64,000 nucleotides of DNA, from positions 1-64,000 of the forward strand of contig CAINGU010000118.1 in assembly GCA_903848645.1 (NCBI GenBank). Direction: 5' to 3'. Of the stretch, positions 27,801-36,893 are shown in pieces. Every line of letters starts with the position of its first letter. The stretch's first letter is position 1. The DNA is from an uncultured cyanobacterium. GTDB taxonomy: Bacteria; Cyanobacteriota; Cyanobacteriia; Cyanobacteriales; Nostocaceae. The translations under genes and the position numbers were made by a program. Under the pieces are notes generated by a model. It was not told where the DNA came from and ran no database searches. It was given only the letters and a program-made list of their open reading frames with translations.

Positions 27801-29437
27801 TTGCCGAATATACAATCCAATTATGGCAAGATAGAGAATTATGTGAAAGATTAGGTATAGCTGCTAGAAAAACTATTGCTGATAAATTTTCACCTCAAGT
27901 AATTAAAGATAAATTAGCAATTGTTATTAATGCGTCTGATTTAAAAAGCTCAATCCTACTTCAATTACCATCTCGTTGTCAACCACAAATCATCATTGAT
28001 GCTGTATTTTTCCAACTCTATAAAACCGGAATTGCTAGAGTTTGGAAATCCCTTTTAGAGCAATGGGCAAATACCGAATTTGCTAATCATATTATAGTTT
28101 TAGATCGGGCAAATACTGCACCAAAAATTAACGGGATTCGCTATCGAACTATTCCTTTTTACAATGTTCATAACCTCGAAGAAGATCGGCAAATGTTGCA
28201 AGAAATATGCAATGAAGAAGGAGCAGATTTATTAATTTCTACTTACTATACAATTCCTATAAATACTCCTTCAGTTTTGATGGTTCATGATATGATTCCA
28301 GAGATATTTGAAGCTGACTTGAATCATCCTAATTGGAGAGGAAAAACAGAAGCTATTAATTATGCTTCCCACTATATTTGTGTATCTGAAAATAGTGCCA
28401 AAGATTTACAAAAATTCTATCCTCAAATCCTCAATTCAAATATTACAATTGCCCATAACGGAGTATCAGACTGTTTTCAAACAGCTACTATTGCGGAAAT
28501 TCAACAATTTCAGTATTCCTATGGCATCAATAAACCCTATTTCCTCTTAGGTGGATTAGGAGGCTATAAAAACGCAATTCTCTTTTTGCAAGCATTCGCT
28601 CAACTAAGCAACAAGCACAGTTTTGATATAGTCGCTACAGGTGCCGGTAATCAATTACCTTCCGAATGGCGACAATATACTGCTGGGTGTACTTTTCACG
28701 GATTACAATTAAGTGATGCAGAATTAAGATTAGCTTATGCTGGAGCAGTGGCATTAGTTTATCCCTCTCAATATGAAGGTTTTGGAATGCCAGTAGCAGA
28801 AGCAATGGCTTGTGGATGTCCTGTAATTACTACTCCTAATGCCTCTTTACCCGAAGTTGGAGGAGAAGCAGTAATCTATGTTAAAGATGATGATATTGAA
28901 GGTATGGCTAATGCTTTATGTGAGGTACAAAAACCCAGCTTAAGACGTAATTTAATTTCAGCAGGATTAACCCAAGCTCAAAAGTTTTCTTGGTCTAAAA
29001 TGGCTGATATTATCAGTGAGGTTTTAATTAATCAAACTCTGGAATCCTTACCTTTCAATCTCCGAGAAATTAATTTAATCATGTTTCCTGATTGGACGCA
29101 ATCAGAAGATGACTTGTATGGGCAATTAGGAGAAATAATCAAAGCAATAGCTACTGATTCTCATGCTGATAAAACTACCTTACTCATAGATGTTAGTAAT
29201 ACCGATGCGGAAACTGCTGATTTAATTTTATCTAGTATTGCTATGAATTTAATGATGGAAGATGAAATAGATATTACTGAAAGAATGCAAATTTCTCTAA
29301 TAGAAGAAATCAGCGAAAAACAGTTGCAAAAACTATTACCACATTTGCATAGTAGAATTGTATTAGCAGTAGAAAACCAACAAGCTATCACCAGATTTCA
29401 AGCAGAAAAATTACCTGCTTTGGAAATAGGAGATTAG
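24818..29437 (+). CDS. giant multi-domain glycosyltransferase/methyltransferase
   Basis: 1539 residues with an AAAGGAAAC ribosome site. Modules in order: GT4 glycosyltransferase (about 1-390; SLLEGMPLAIMEAMAKGLPV near 285-304); SAM methyltransferase-like domain (about 413-610; RALEIGCWLGWSACHLAL near 456, LIFIDGNHDAPYP); second GT-B transferase (about 637-1040; GAHQRCLSL, QVKIVEAMAHGLPVIAL near 945); third GT4 (about 1057-1405; YEGFGMPVAEAMACGCPVIT near 1315). The last about 130 residues are unassigned. It probably builds a decorated glycan in one chain of steps. It is cytoplasmic, with no membrane segment seen. Confidence 0.85.
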   Translation: MKKHILLYTDDPGLGGVAQYNHSLLCGLVQLGYQITCIQSEYNTPLIEVREKLGIKHIWLDFDTLNDEERKITDTASSQRILSEIKPDLIIFSDSWALANLGAKQVAIQYNIPFIAIVGLVGVYPGGLPNASLKLMSEVYYYAKAVIAVSENNLNLLHQGYGLPKNKGEVIYYGRPKEYFTFQNKTTQNNLRQQLDIPKDAIVCLTLARYDKIKGYDFQLAAIEQLKLTKIWEKLYFIWLGSGSLETELKEKINQQKLTDKIKLLGQRFDIPDLLDISDIFILPSLLEGMPLAIMEAMAKGLPVIASAVSGIPEELGNTGQLIADPKVEPETAINQLVETIKLWASNEDLRQTIGQNCQQRASALFTEERMINQTKDVIERALLPVGDYVSHKLQFIKPDAAFPNMIVGNTNTCGWQYLRREIPHNWYVDKRHPYIGFLSRDEASILYNNALQFAGKRALEIGCWLGWSACHLALAGVELDVIDPVLENPDFYTSVSNSLQDAGVIDHVNLIPGYSPDKVHEIVQENQRKWSLIFIDGNHDAPYPLNDAITCEPYAEEDAMILFHDLSSPDVAEGLNYFRSKGWNTLIYQTMQIMGVAWRGNVQPITHIPDPNINWQLPSYLHSYQVSGLPNDHNKKALIFFPHNPYPAKTGAHQRCLSLIKALQAWGYNITLCGWNIITDHHYPQDTAALKAIESALNVKVLVYQGTAEDYQFIQTIQLQNNSDPFAIYTPPGLKQFFEQIFDQISPQLVVINYALWGELINNKKFKKAVTVLEAHDLFTLNTQMQNSLQNYLSSPPYHPDHIDLELVKENFYSKQNLQPALREYQIFDQYDYTLVMSPQEASQIANHTQNTQIIYLPMTYAPVNVSNTYQEKPIFAVGPNRFNIQGYLYFTKQVLPKILAIIPDFKLEVIGMICEELAAVNGIQLSGFVPDLTTIYTHSSFAICPLIGGTGQQVKIVEAMAHGLPVIALRNVAETSPIEHGVNGFIANNADEFAEYTIQLWQDRELCERLGIAARKTIADKFSPQVIKDKLAIVINASDLKSSILLQLPSRCQPQIIIDAVFFQLYKTGIARVWKSLLEQWANTEFANHIIVLDRANTAPKINGIRYRTIPFYNVHNLEEDRQMLQEICNEEGADLLISTYYTIPINTPSVLMVHDMIPEIFEADLNHPNWRGKTEAINYASHYICVSENSAKDLQKFYPQILNSNITIAHNGVSDCFQTATIAEIQQFQYSYGINKPYFLLGGLGGYKNAILFLQAFAQLSNKHSFDIVATGAGNQLPSEWRQYTAGCTFHGLQLSDAELRLAYAGAVALVYPSQYEGFGMPVAEAMACGCPVITTPNASLPEVGGEAVIYVKDDDIEGMANALCEVQKPSLRRNLISAGLTQAQKFSWSKMADIISEVLINQTLESLPFNLREINLIMFPDWTQSEDDLYGQLGEIIKAIATDSHADKTTLLIDVSNTDAETADLILSSIAMNLMMEDEIDITERMQISLIEEISEKQLQKLLPHLHSRIVLAVENQQAITRFQAEKLPALEIGD

Positions 29438-29868
29438 GACTTATGCACTATCCAAATTAATCATGGTATGCTTTCACCAAAATAGGTCGTTTCCGGCTTT
29501 TATCCACAATTATTTTGATTGTAAATAAACCAGTATTGTAGGGGTTTAGCAATGCTCATAAGTGTCAACTTAACGTAAAACCCATAGCCCGCCTGGGAAT
29601 GAATTCCCAGTCTCATAGCGAAAGTCATCTAAAGATGACTAAATAACCAGAAGATTTTTTAAATTGTTTAGTTTACTTTAGTAAACTTTAACTATTAGCC
29701 TGGAACTGAAGTTCCAGGCGGGTGTGGAAGCAAACAGATAAGCCATTTTTAACTTAAGTTGACACCAATGAGCAATGCTAAACCCCTACGGAAGATATGG
29801 TTTTTACTCCTAATCTGTTGTGCTGTGTCCGAACCTAGAGCTTGATAATGGGCATTTTTTTGTACACG
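29438..29868. other. intergenic region with a nested inverted-repeat element
   Basis: 431 bp with no gene that I can support. Most of it is the element at 29538-29789. The remaining flanks show nothing recognisable. Confidence 0.7.
29538..29789. mobile_element. nested inverted-repeat (MITE-like) element, about 252 bp
   Basis: Outer arms of about 35 bp start GTAGGGGTTTAGCAATGCTC and end GAGCAATGCTAAACCCCTAC. Within are two arms around GCCCGCCTGGGAATG and TTCCAGGCGGGT, and two perfect small palindromes, AGTCATCT/AGATGACT and AGTTTACT/AGTAAACT. No ORF. It looks like one palindromic element inside another. Confidence 0.75.
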
Positions 29869-30270
29869 TTATTTCTGGTGATTCTGACTCGCTCTTTTTT
29901 TAATTTCTGCTAAAGCAGTTTTATACTCTTGACGATTAGGATTCTGTTGTGCTAACTTTTCCATTAATGCGATCGCTCCCTGCTTATCCCCCAACTTTAA
30001 CCGCACTATAGATAACTTCTCCATAGCACTTTGGTTATTTGGTTCTTTTTGCAACACCAACTCATAACCCTGAGACTGTTTCTGTAATTCACTTTCAGCC
30101 GATAGAACTACCACGGGTTGGTGAGATTGTTGCCAAGCTTGTTTGACAAAATTTAGTCCCCCAAACAATATTGAACCACCGAAGGACGCGACGGAAATAT
30201 ATGTAACAATTCTTTTCCTCCGCTCAATCTGCTTAGTGCGCTGAATGAAGTAATCATTGGAATTAGCCAT
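29869..30270 (-). CDS. TPR-like membrane-anchored protein, unknown function
   Basis: 133 residues. A basic N-terminus (QRTKQIERRKR) comes before one membrane helix (about 22-42, VTYISVASFGGSILFGGLNF). A soluble TPR-like domain follows (about 61-128, YELVLQKEPNNQSAMEKLSI, GAIALMEKLAQQNPN). It is likely a scaffold facing the cytoplasm or periplasm; the positive-inside rule favours an inside N-terminus. Similar small TPR proteins are common in cyanobacteria, and I know no specific role. It is divergent from smc. Confidence 0.75.
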   Translation of the reverse strand: MANSNDYFIQRTKQIERRKRIVTYISVASFGGSILFGGLNFVKQAWQQSHQPVVVLSAESELQKQSQGYELVLQKEPNNQSAMEKLSIVRLKLGDKQGAIALMEKLAQQNPNRQEYKTALAEIKKRASQNHQK

Positions 30271-30657
30271 GGATTAAAAATTGCTGTTGTCGAAATTGCA
30301 GCACCTCTCCTAGTCATTAAACTACCCACAACGCTCGAAAAAATATCACCAATAAATATTTTCTCACCCTTGCGATCATTGCATAAGGATAAGATGAATC
30401 TGCATAGAATTTCAAGAATAATTGAACGCAGATAAACGCAGATAAACGAATGGATTTTATAATTCTGTGCAGCTTTAGATATAATTGGTATCCGGTCTAA
30501 ATGCTAAAAATATGGACAAATGAAGCAGAAATATCTGATATTATGCAAGATTTTATTGCCAGTAAACCAAAAAGTTTTTCCCTCCTTCCCAGTCACGAAA
30601 CGATAAATAATTGGTACAATTGTTTACTTAACCAAGTTTCCAGTTAACCAGTGCCTC
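30271..30657. other. smc upstream region with a 48-codon ORF and a dispersed repeat
   Basis: 387 bp between divergent genes. It holds a repeated AACGCAGATAAACGCAGATA stretch near 30425 and a possible small ORF at 30501-30647 that ends 10 bp before smc. Nothing else is clear. Confidence 0.5.
30501..30647 (+). CDS. possible small ORF of 48 residues before smc
   Basis: Reads [18 protein letters not shown], then [13 protein letters not shown] and a C-terminal [13 protein letters not shown] see no ribosome site before the ATG and no family. It could be a remnant or a real short gene; only homologues would tell. Confidence 0.25.
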   Translation: MLKIWTNEAEISDIMQDFIASKPKSFSLLPSHETINNWYNCLLNQVSS

Positions 30658-33600
30658 ATGGTATACGTCAAGCGCGTTGAACTTACCAATTTTAAATCCT
30701 TCGGTGGGACTACTTCTGTCCCTTTGCTACCGGGGTGTACTGTCATATCTGGGCCTAATGGTTCTGGAAAGTCAAATATTCTGGATGCTTTGCTGTTTTG
30801 TTTAGGACTGGCTAGTTCTAAGGGTATGCGAGCAGAACGTTTACCGGATTTGGTCAATAATGCTCAAAAACATAAGGGACGTTCGGCGCTAGAAGCTAGT
30901 GTAACTGTAACTTTTGATATTTCCGATGTCTCTCGCAAAAGCGCAGAGGTGCAGAGGGAAGAAGTAGGGGAAGTAGGGGAAGTAGGGGAAGTAGGGGAGG
31001 TCGGGGAAAATCCAAAATCCAAAATCCAAAATCCTCTGACTGGAGTGTAACTAGACGGTTGCGGGTATCTCAGCAAGGGGGGTATACATCGAATTATTAC
31101 ATTAATGGTGTGGCTTCCACTCTGACTGAGTTACATGAGCAGTTGGAGGAGTTACGAATTTATCCTGAAGGGTATAATGTGGTGTTACAGGGTGATGTAA
31201 CTAGCATTATCTCGATGAATGCGCGGGAACGTCGGGAAATTATTGATGAATTGGCCGGGGTGGCAACTTATGATCGGAAAATAGTCCAAGCTAAGTCTAC
31301 TTTGGATGAGGTTAAAGATAAAGAAGATAGTTGTCGGATTATTCAAACTGAGTTAAGTGTACAATGCGATCGCCTGTCTCAAGATAAGGCTAAGGCGGAA
31401 AAGTATCAATTATTGCGAATTGAATTTATCCAGAAACAATCTTGGGAAGCGGTGTTATCTTGGCGTTCTCTCCAAACACAGCAAGAAAAGCTAGTTGCAC
31501 AAGTTCAAGAGGGAGATCGCAGTTTCAGTGATTTTACTAACGAATTACTAACAACTAATTCTCAAATCAATCAGAAAACTACTGAACTAGATCAACTCAA
31601 TCTCCGAGTTAAGGCTTTGGGTGAGGAGGAACTTCTTTCTGTTCAGTCTAATCTCGCTACCCAAGAAGCAGAACGGAAACAACTCCAGCGACAACAACGG
31701 GAATTAGAAGCATCTATTCAAGAATCTACAAAGCGATTAAATCAAACTTGTCAAGAAATTCAACAATATCAACTTGCTTTAGAGGAAGCTAAGAAAAAAC
31801 AAAATGTAGAAACGGTAAATGCAACGTCTCTACAATCAGAACGTGACAACGCTCAACAAAATCTAGAATCTTCTCGTCAAGCTGCTGCGGAAATTGCCAC
31901 CGCTTCGGAAGCTTGGGTACAACAACAAACGGCATTAAATCGGCAAATTGAATCTTTATTACATATTCTCGAACCCCAACGCACTGAACAAGCACAATTA
32001 CAAGAACGCAATACTCAATTACAACAATTTATTTCTGAACAATCTCAGTTAATTGCAACTTTAGAACCGGAATTAGCTCAAAAACAAGTTGAATGTGTGA
32101 GTTTGGAAACGGAATTTAATGCTTCTACCCAACCCATTCAGAATTTAGCGGAAAATCTGGCTGCTACAGAACAAGAGTTACAAATTCAACAAGATACCCA
32201 AAAACGACTTTTACAAGAACAACGGGACAAACAACGTCAATTAGATAAATTAGAAGCACAAACCCAAGCTCAACAGGAAATACAAGGAACACAAGCTAGT
32301 AAAGTAATTTTACAGTCAGAAATGCCCGGTTTGTGCGGTTTGGTGGTGCAGTTGGGTAAGGTTGAACCTAAACATCAATTAGCGTTGGAAATGGCTGCTG
32401 GTGGACGTTTAGGGCATATTGTTGTTGAAGATGATAGTGTAGCATCTGCGGGCATTGAACTGTTAAAACAAAAACGGGCAGGGAGGGCAACTTTTTTACC
32501 TTTAAATAAGATTAAAGTCCCTAGATTTACTCAAGATGCAACTCTGCGTTTAGCTGATGGTTTTGTCAGTTATGCGGTAGATTTGGTAGAATGCGATCGC
32601 CGTTATCATGATGTATTTGCCTATGTTTTTGGCGCAACGGTAGTATTTGCCACTCTTGCCCAAGCAAGGAAAAACATGGGATTATATCGTATTGTCACTT
32701 TACAAGGGGAATTATTAGAAACTAGCGGGGCAATGACTGGAGGTAGTAGTAGTCAACGTTCATCTTTACGCTTTGATAGCGGTGAAGCCGGAGAATCTCA
32801 GGAAGTCGCTAATTTAAAAACTCGCTTAATAGATATTGATCGCATTTTAGACCGTTGTGGAGAAGCAATTTCTAATTTAGGAACTCGCACTAAAACATTA
32901 ACTTTAGAATTAACGGAAGCGCGTCAAGGACGGAGAGAACAACAATTATATTTAGAACAGTTAAAGAAAGAGATTAAGAGTTTAACAACGCAGTTAGAAA
33001 ATACTCGTTCTCAACTTTCCCAAAATACCCAAAAATTTACATCTGCACAATCCCGTTTAGAAATTTTAAATCGGGAATTACCAGAACAAGAAACTCAGTT
33101 ACAACAATTGAGACATACTTTAGCTGAGTTGGAATCTTCCCAAACCCCCAGCGAATGGCAACAAATCCAAGCTATCATTAAAACCCAAGAACAGGAATTA
33201 CAACAACGAGAAACTGCGTTAAGAGATGTTCAACAACAATTAAAAAATCTTGAAAATCAGCAAGAGCGGTTACAAGAAAAAATAGAAGAATCCCAAGCGC
33301 GAGTTATTCAATATCAACAAGAAGAAACAACTGGAAAACAGCAACAAGCAACAGTTAATAGTCAAGTTGAGGAATTGAATCATTTAATTACTGCAATGCA
33401 AGCTAATTTGCGGAAATTAGAAGAAAATTTAGGAGAAGAAAAGAAAAATCGGGATACAGCAGAAACGGAATTGCGATCGCTCTTATTGCGTCAACAACAA
33501 TTACAATGGGAAATTGAGAAACTCCAAGAAACTCAACAAAAACGCCGGGAAGACTTAACAGCACTACAAACGCAATTGCGAGATTTAGGTGCAGAATTAC

Positions 33601-34286
33601 CCAGTCCCCTCCCAGAAGTTCCCAATAAAGTTGATTTAGAAGACTTACAAAAAGAATTGCGGAGTTTAGGTAAACGTTTACAGGCAATGGAACCTGTGAA
33701 TATGTTAGCTTTGGAAGAATTTGATAAAGTCCAAGGTCGTCTCCAAGAACTTACCGAAAAACTAGAGACTTTGGAAGGGGAACGGACAGAATTATTATTA
33801 AGAATTGAAAACTTTACCACCCTCCGTCAAAAAGCATTTAAAGAAGCTTTCGACGCAGTAAATGAGAATTTCCAATCTATTTTTGCTATTCTTTCCGATG
33901 GTGACGGTTATTTACAACTAGATAATCCCGAAGATCCTTTTAACAGTGGCTTAAACCTAGTCGCACACCCCAAAGGAAAACCTGTTCAACGGCTTGCTTC
34001 TATGTCAGGGGGAGAGAAATCCTTAACTGCATTAAGTTTTATCTTTTCCCTGCAACGTTATCGTCCATCTCCATTTTACGCCTTTGACGAAGTAGATATG
34101 TTTCTAGACGGGTCAAATGTGGAACGATTAGCGAGAATGATTAAACAACAGGCAGAACAAGCGCAGTTTATTGTAGTGAGTTTGCGCCGTCCGATGATAG
34201 AATCAGCACAGCGGACAATTGGTGTAACTCAAGCTAGAGGTGCTTATACTCAAGTTTTAGGTATTAAGTTGCAATCGTCTAATTGA
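30658..34286 (+). pseudogene. smc: chromosome segregation ATPase SMC, frameshifted by a heptamer repeat
   Basis: The N-terminal part (30658-31050) has the SMC start and Walker A GPNGSGKS (32-39). The rest continues in another frame, from [20 protein letters not shown] (codons from 31044) to 34286, with long coiled coils, the hinge (about 32290-32760), the signature SMSGGEKSLTAL and Walker B FYAFDEVDMFLDG. Together they make about 1200 residues, normal for SMC. The shift lies at EVG repeats (9-bp, 30961-31005) followed by four AAAATCC heptamers (31007-31034). All other parts look intact, so the break is recent, reversible or a sequencing error. SMC compacts and separates chromosomes. Confidence 0.85.
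30961..31034. repeat. 9-bp GAAGTAGGG and 7-bp AAAATCC tandem repeats inside smc
   Basis: Five 9-bp units (30961-31005, the last imperfect) keep the frame. The four 7-bp units (31007-31034) do not. One more heptamer, or two fewer, would join the two smc frames. Confidence 0.9.
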
Positions 34287-34425
34287 TAGGTAAGAGCTAA
34301 GAAGTGAAAAAAATTTATCTTTTCAATTACCCATTACCAATTGTCAAGTTTCTCTTAAAATATAGTGATATACATAAACCGGATTCGAGATTGCCTACGG
34401 CACAGCGAACAGGACGTACCTGGTG
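34119..34425. repeat. flanking direct repeat A: smc 3' end plus spacer
   Basis: The last about 165 bp of smc and the spacer ending GATTCGAGATTGCCTACGGC are repeated, in degraded form, at 36890-37230. The two copies bracket the two-gene module at 34487-36720. Confidence 0.85.
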
Positions 34426-34486
34426 ATACAATACATTTAATTTTTATCAGTTATTCAAATGCCCAAGTTTAGATACAAATAACCCT

Positions 34487-35617
34487 ATGCAAGTAAAAAT
34501 CATTGGAAAAGCAAAAGATTTACGAACAAATACAGATATTCTTTATGCTCAATTATCTATACAAGACTATTTAGATTTAGTAGGTGATAACTTTGATGAT
34601 TATGAACCACAAAGAAAACGTGAGAAATATAAAGCATATGAACGCATGAAAATTGACATCATGGATGGTGCTCTGTTACCTTCCATAACTCTCGCAGTAA
34701 AACCAGAACTAGTGAGTGATATCTTACCCATTGTACAAAAAGATGACTGGCAAGAACTTGAAAGCGCATTAAGTAAACCAGGACAAGTAAATATTTTAGA
34801 TGGATTACAACGTACGTTTATTCTAAAGGACATAGCTAAGGAGGATTTTGACTTTAAGTCAGGACAAAAAGTTCTTGTGGAGTTCTGGCTTGAAGGTAAC
34901 ATCCGAAATCTTATTTACCGGATTATTGTCCTAAATGCAGGACAGAAACCTATGTCGATGAAACATCAGATCGGTCTTTTGTTCATTACTCTAAATGACA
35001 CACTTAAGGCCGAAATACCAGATATTGAAATTTTCAAAGAAAAAGAATCTGCACGCCGAACAAAGGCTAGGAAGTACCCTCTCGATAGAATTGCCACCGC
35101 ATATCAAAGTTTTATAACCAAAAGTCCAGAAACACAGAGACAAAATGTTGTCGCACAGAAATTAGTGGAAGAAGAAATTTTAGATTCTACAGAAGAACAA
35201 CTTGGAGATCAGTTTGATGCTTTCAAAAATTATCTAAGAATTTATGCTGATTTAGATGTTGAAGTATCTCGAATATATATAGGAAATGCTGATAAAGAAA
35301 TACCAAATGGTATAAAATGGTTTGGAGAAGAAAGTGTTATAAACTCTTTTTTTGCTGCCCTTGCCCTTGTATCTAGCAATAATTCAGAGCGAGTACAAAA
35401 GGCTTTAGATACTCTTTTAAAATTACTTAGAGATACAAAAGAAGATGATGATCCTCTCGCGTTAGGAAAATTACAGGAGTTAGAAAGTGGATTTAATGCG
35501 CGTAAGGTAAGTCTGGGCTTTGCAAAAAGGAAACTTCTGACAAATGGATTCAAAGAATACTTTCGTGAAGCAGGAAAAGAAAGTTTTGTTAATTGTTGGA
35601 TAACAGCAGCAGAGTAA
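34487..35617 (+). CDS. ParB/DndB-like (DGQHR-type) domain protein, first gene of an accessory pair
   Basis: 376 residues, no membrane segment. The N-terminal about 190 residues look like a DGQHR/ParB-sulfiredoxin fold: YERMKIDIMDGALLPSITLA (about 52-71), ILDGLQRTFIL (about 103-113, a variant of the DGQHR motif) and VLNAGQKPMSMKHQ (about 148-161). Such domains occur in DndB and related defence or DNA-modification proteins. The C-terminal half is helical and unassigned. It lies 2 bp before the second gene and both sit between duplicated smc ends, so they were probably acquired as a unit. Function is inferred only. Confidence 0.6.
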   Translation: MQVKIIGKAKDLRTNTDILYAQLSIQDYLDLVGDNFDDYEPQRKREKYKAYERMKIDIMDGALLPSITLAVKPELVSDILPIVQKDDWQELESALSKPGQVNILDGLQRTFILKDIAKEDFDFKSGQKVLVEFWLEGNIRNLIYRIIVLNAGQKPMSMKHQIGLLFITLNDTLKAEIPDIEIFKEKESARRTKARKYPLDRIATAYQSFITKSPETQRQNVVAQKLVEEEILDSTEEQLGDQFDAFKNYLRIYADLDVEVSRIYIGNADKEIPNGIKWFGEESVINSFFAALALVSSNNSERVQKALDTLLKLLRDTKEDDDPLALGKLQELESGFNARKVSLGFAKRKLLTNGFKEYFREAGKESFVNCWITAAE

Positions 35618-35619
35618 CT

Positions 35620-36720
35620 ATGAAATATGATGATTTAAAAGAACTTGATGATACTGATCTTCCCTATGATATAACTCACTTCTCTGAGCATGATGGTATC
35701 TGCACTCTGAACGGAATGATACCGATATCAGTAGATGCGGTATCCTTTTCTTACGAAAGTGATGAAGACATTGAAATTTATGATGAGCGTGATAATTTTT
35801 TGGGTGTTCTCTGTATATGTAAATCTATTACTGATATAAATATTGTAAGTCTAACAGAGGCAAGATATATTGCTTATATTCATGAAGTTGATAAAAATAC
35901 GTTTAAGCAAGGGCTTCCCTACAAATTCACTAAAAACTACTTGGTGATTGATGTATGTGAATATGACGATTATAAAAATAAATATATGGATTCTGCACCT
36001 ATTTGGGGAGGATTTTTTCATTCAAATGCAGAATCTAGCTTACCAGAAGCATATCGTTTTCAGCCTTCTAAATTGATTGCTAGACCTAGAATTATACTTC
36101 CAACTGACTATCATAAAGAAAGTTGCATTCGTTCGGTAGTCCAGCCCTATGCTTTTGAAAGATTTTTAAAGCTTTATCACCTTCTGGAACTGATTTTTGA
36201 CTGGAACTTAGTTCAGGAAATAAAAACTTTAAATGATGATTTACAAGGAATAGCACGGTTACTCAATGAATATAGCGGCAATAACGAACTTGAACGGTTA
36301 AAAGTTTTACTGAAAAGAAAATGTGATGATAATAAAAAACTTGATAAAATTGCAGATTGTCTAAATAAAATTAACTCTCCAGATTATTTAGATAAGGGAA
36401 TGAAGATTTTTTTCGATTATAGTAAAAGCGGCAATCCTTACAAAATCAGTAATATTACTCCATTTTCGGATCTAATGTCACAAGGAGGATTTAAGCGAAC
36501 TAACACTAAAGAAAACAATCCAAACATTAAAGGCATAGCAAACAACACTTATGATAATTTAGTGATTGAGCTTTCAGCCTATTTTATATATCGTGTGAGA
36601 TGTTGTATTGCTCACAATCGCATAGGTGAGTACGTTATGTCCAATGATGACGAAGGATTCGTTGTTGAATTTGCTGAACCCTTGCTTCGTGAGGTACTAT
36701 GTCAAATATTTAGTCAGTGA
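35620..36720 (+). CDS. protein with C-terminal HEPN-like R-x4-H motif, second gene of the accessory pair
   Basis: 366 residues from the ATG at 35620, two bases after the first gene's stop; a TTG 27 bp earlier is in frame but would overlap that gene. The N-terminal half is acidic and unassigned. The C-terminal about 180 residues are helical and include RVRCCIAHNRIGEY, giving R327-x4-H332, the spacing of HEPN ribonuclease motifs. HEPN proteins in defence and toxin systems cut RNA. With its partner it may form an RNase-based defence or toxin system. I know no named family that joins these two proteins. Confidence 0.55.
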   Translation: MKYDDLKELDDTDLPYDITHFSEHDGICTLNGMIPISVDAVSFSYESDEDIEIYDERDNFLGVLCICKSITDINIVSLTEARYIAYIHEVDKNTFKQGLPYKFTKNYLVIDVCEYDDYKNKYMDSAPIWGGFFHSNAESSLPEAYRFQPSKLIARPRIILPTDYHKESCIRSVVQPYAFERFLKLYHLLELIFDWNLVQEIKTLNDDLQGIARLLNEYSGNNELERLKVLLKRKCDDNKKLDKIADCLNKINSPDYLDKGMKIFFDYSKSGNPYKISNITPFSDLMSQGGFKRTNTKENNPNIKGIANNTYDNLVIELSAYFIYRVRCCIAHNRIGEYVMSNDDEGFVVEFAEPLLREVLCQIFSQ

Positions 36721-36752
36721 ATATTCAGAAACATAGAGCAAGTTTATTTCCA

Positions 36753-36893
36753 ATGGTTAGCCTAGCATTTGCCTGGACACAAGCAACCGATGTACCTTTG
36801 ATTTTGGGACAGGCTAATTTCTTCTTTGAGTTTGATGTCTGTTTCTTTCGTGCGCGTTCTGAATTTGAAATCTGCCCCAAAAAGGTTAGATAA
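36753..36893 (+). pseudogene. C-terminal fragment of a retropepsin-like aspartyl protease gene
   Basis: 47 codons read ATDVPLILGQANFFFEFDVC, FFRARSEFEI, CPKKVR and stop. The PLILGQxNFF...FDVCFFR pattern resembles the end of small bacterial retropepsin-like proteins. No N-terminal DTG active site is present. It lies between the two-gene module and repeat copy B. Confidence 0.5.

Noticed and set aside
30864-31076. Minus-strand frame with SPTSPTSPT repeats
   Set aside because: It is the opposite strand of the 9-bp repeats in smc.
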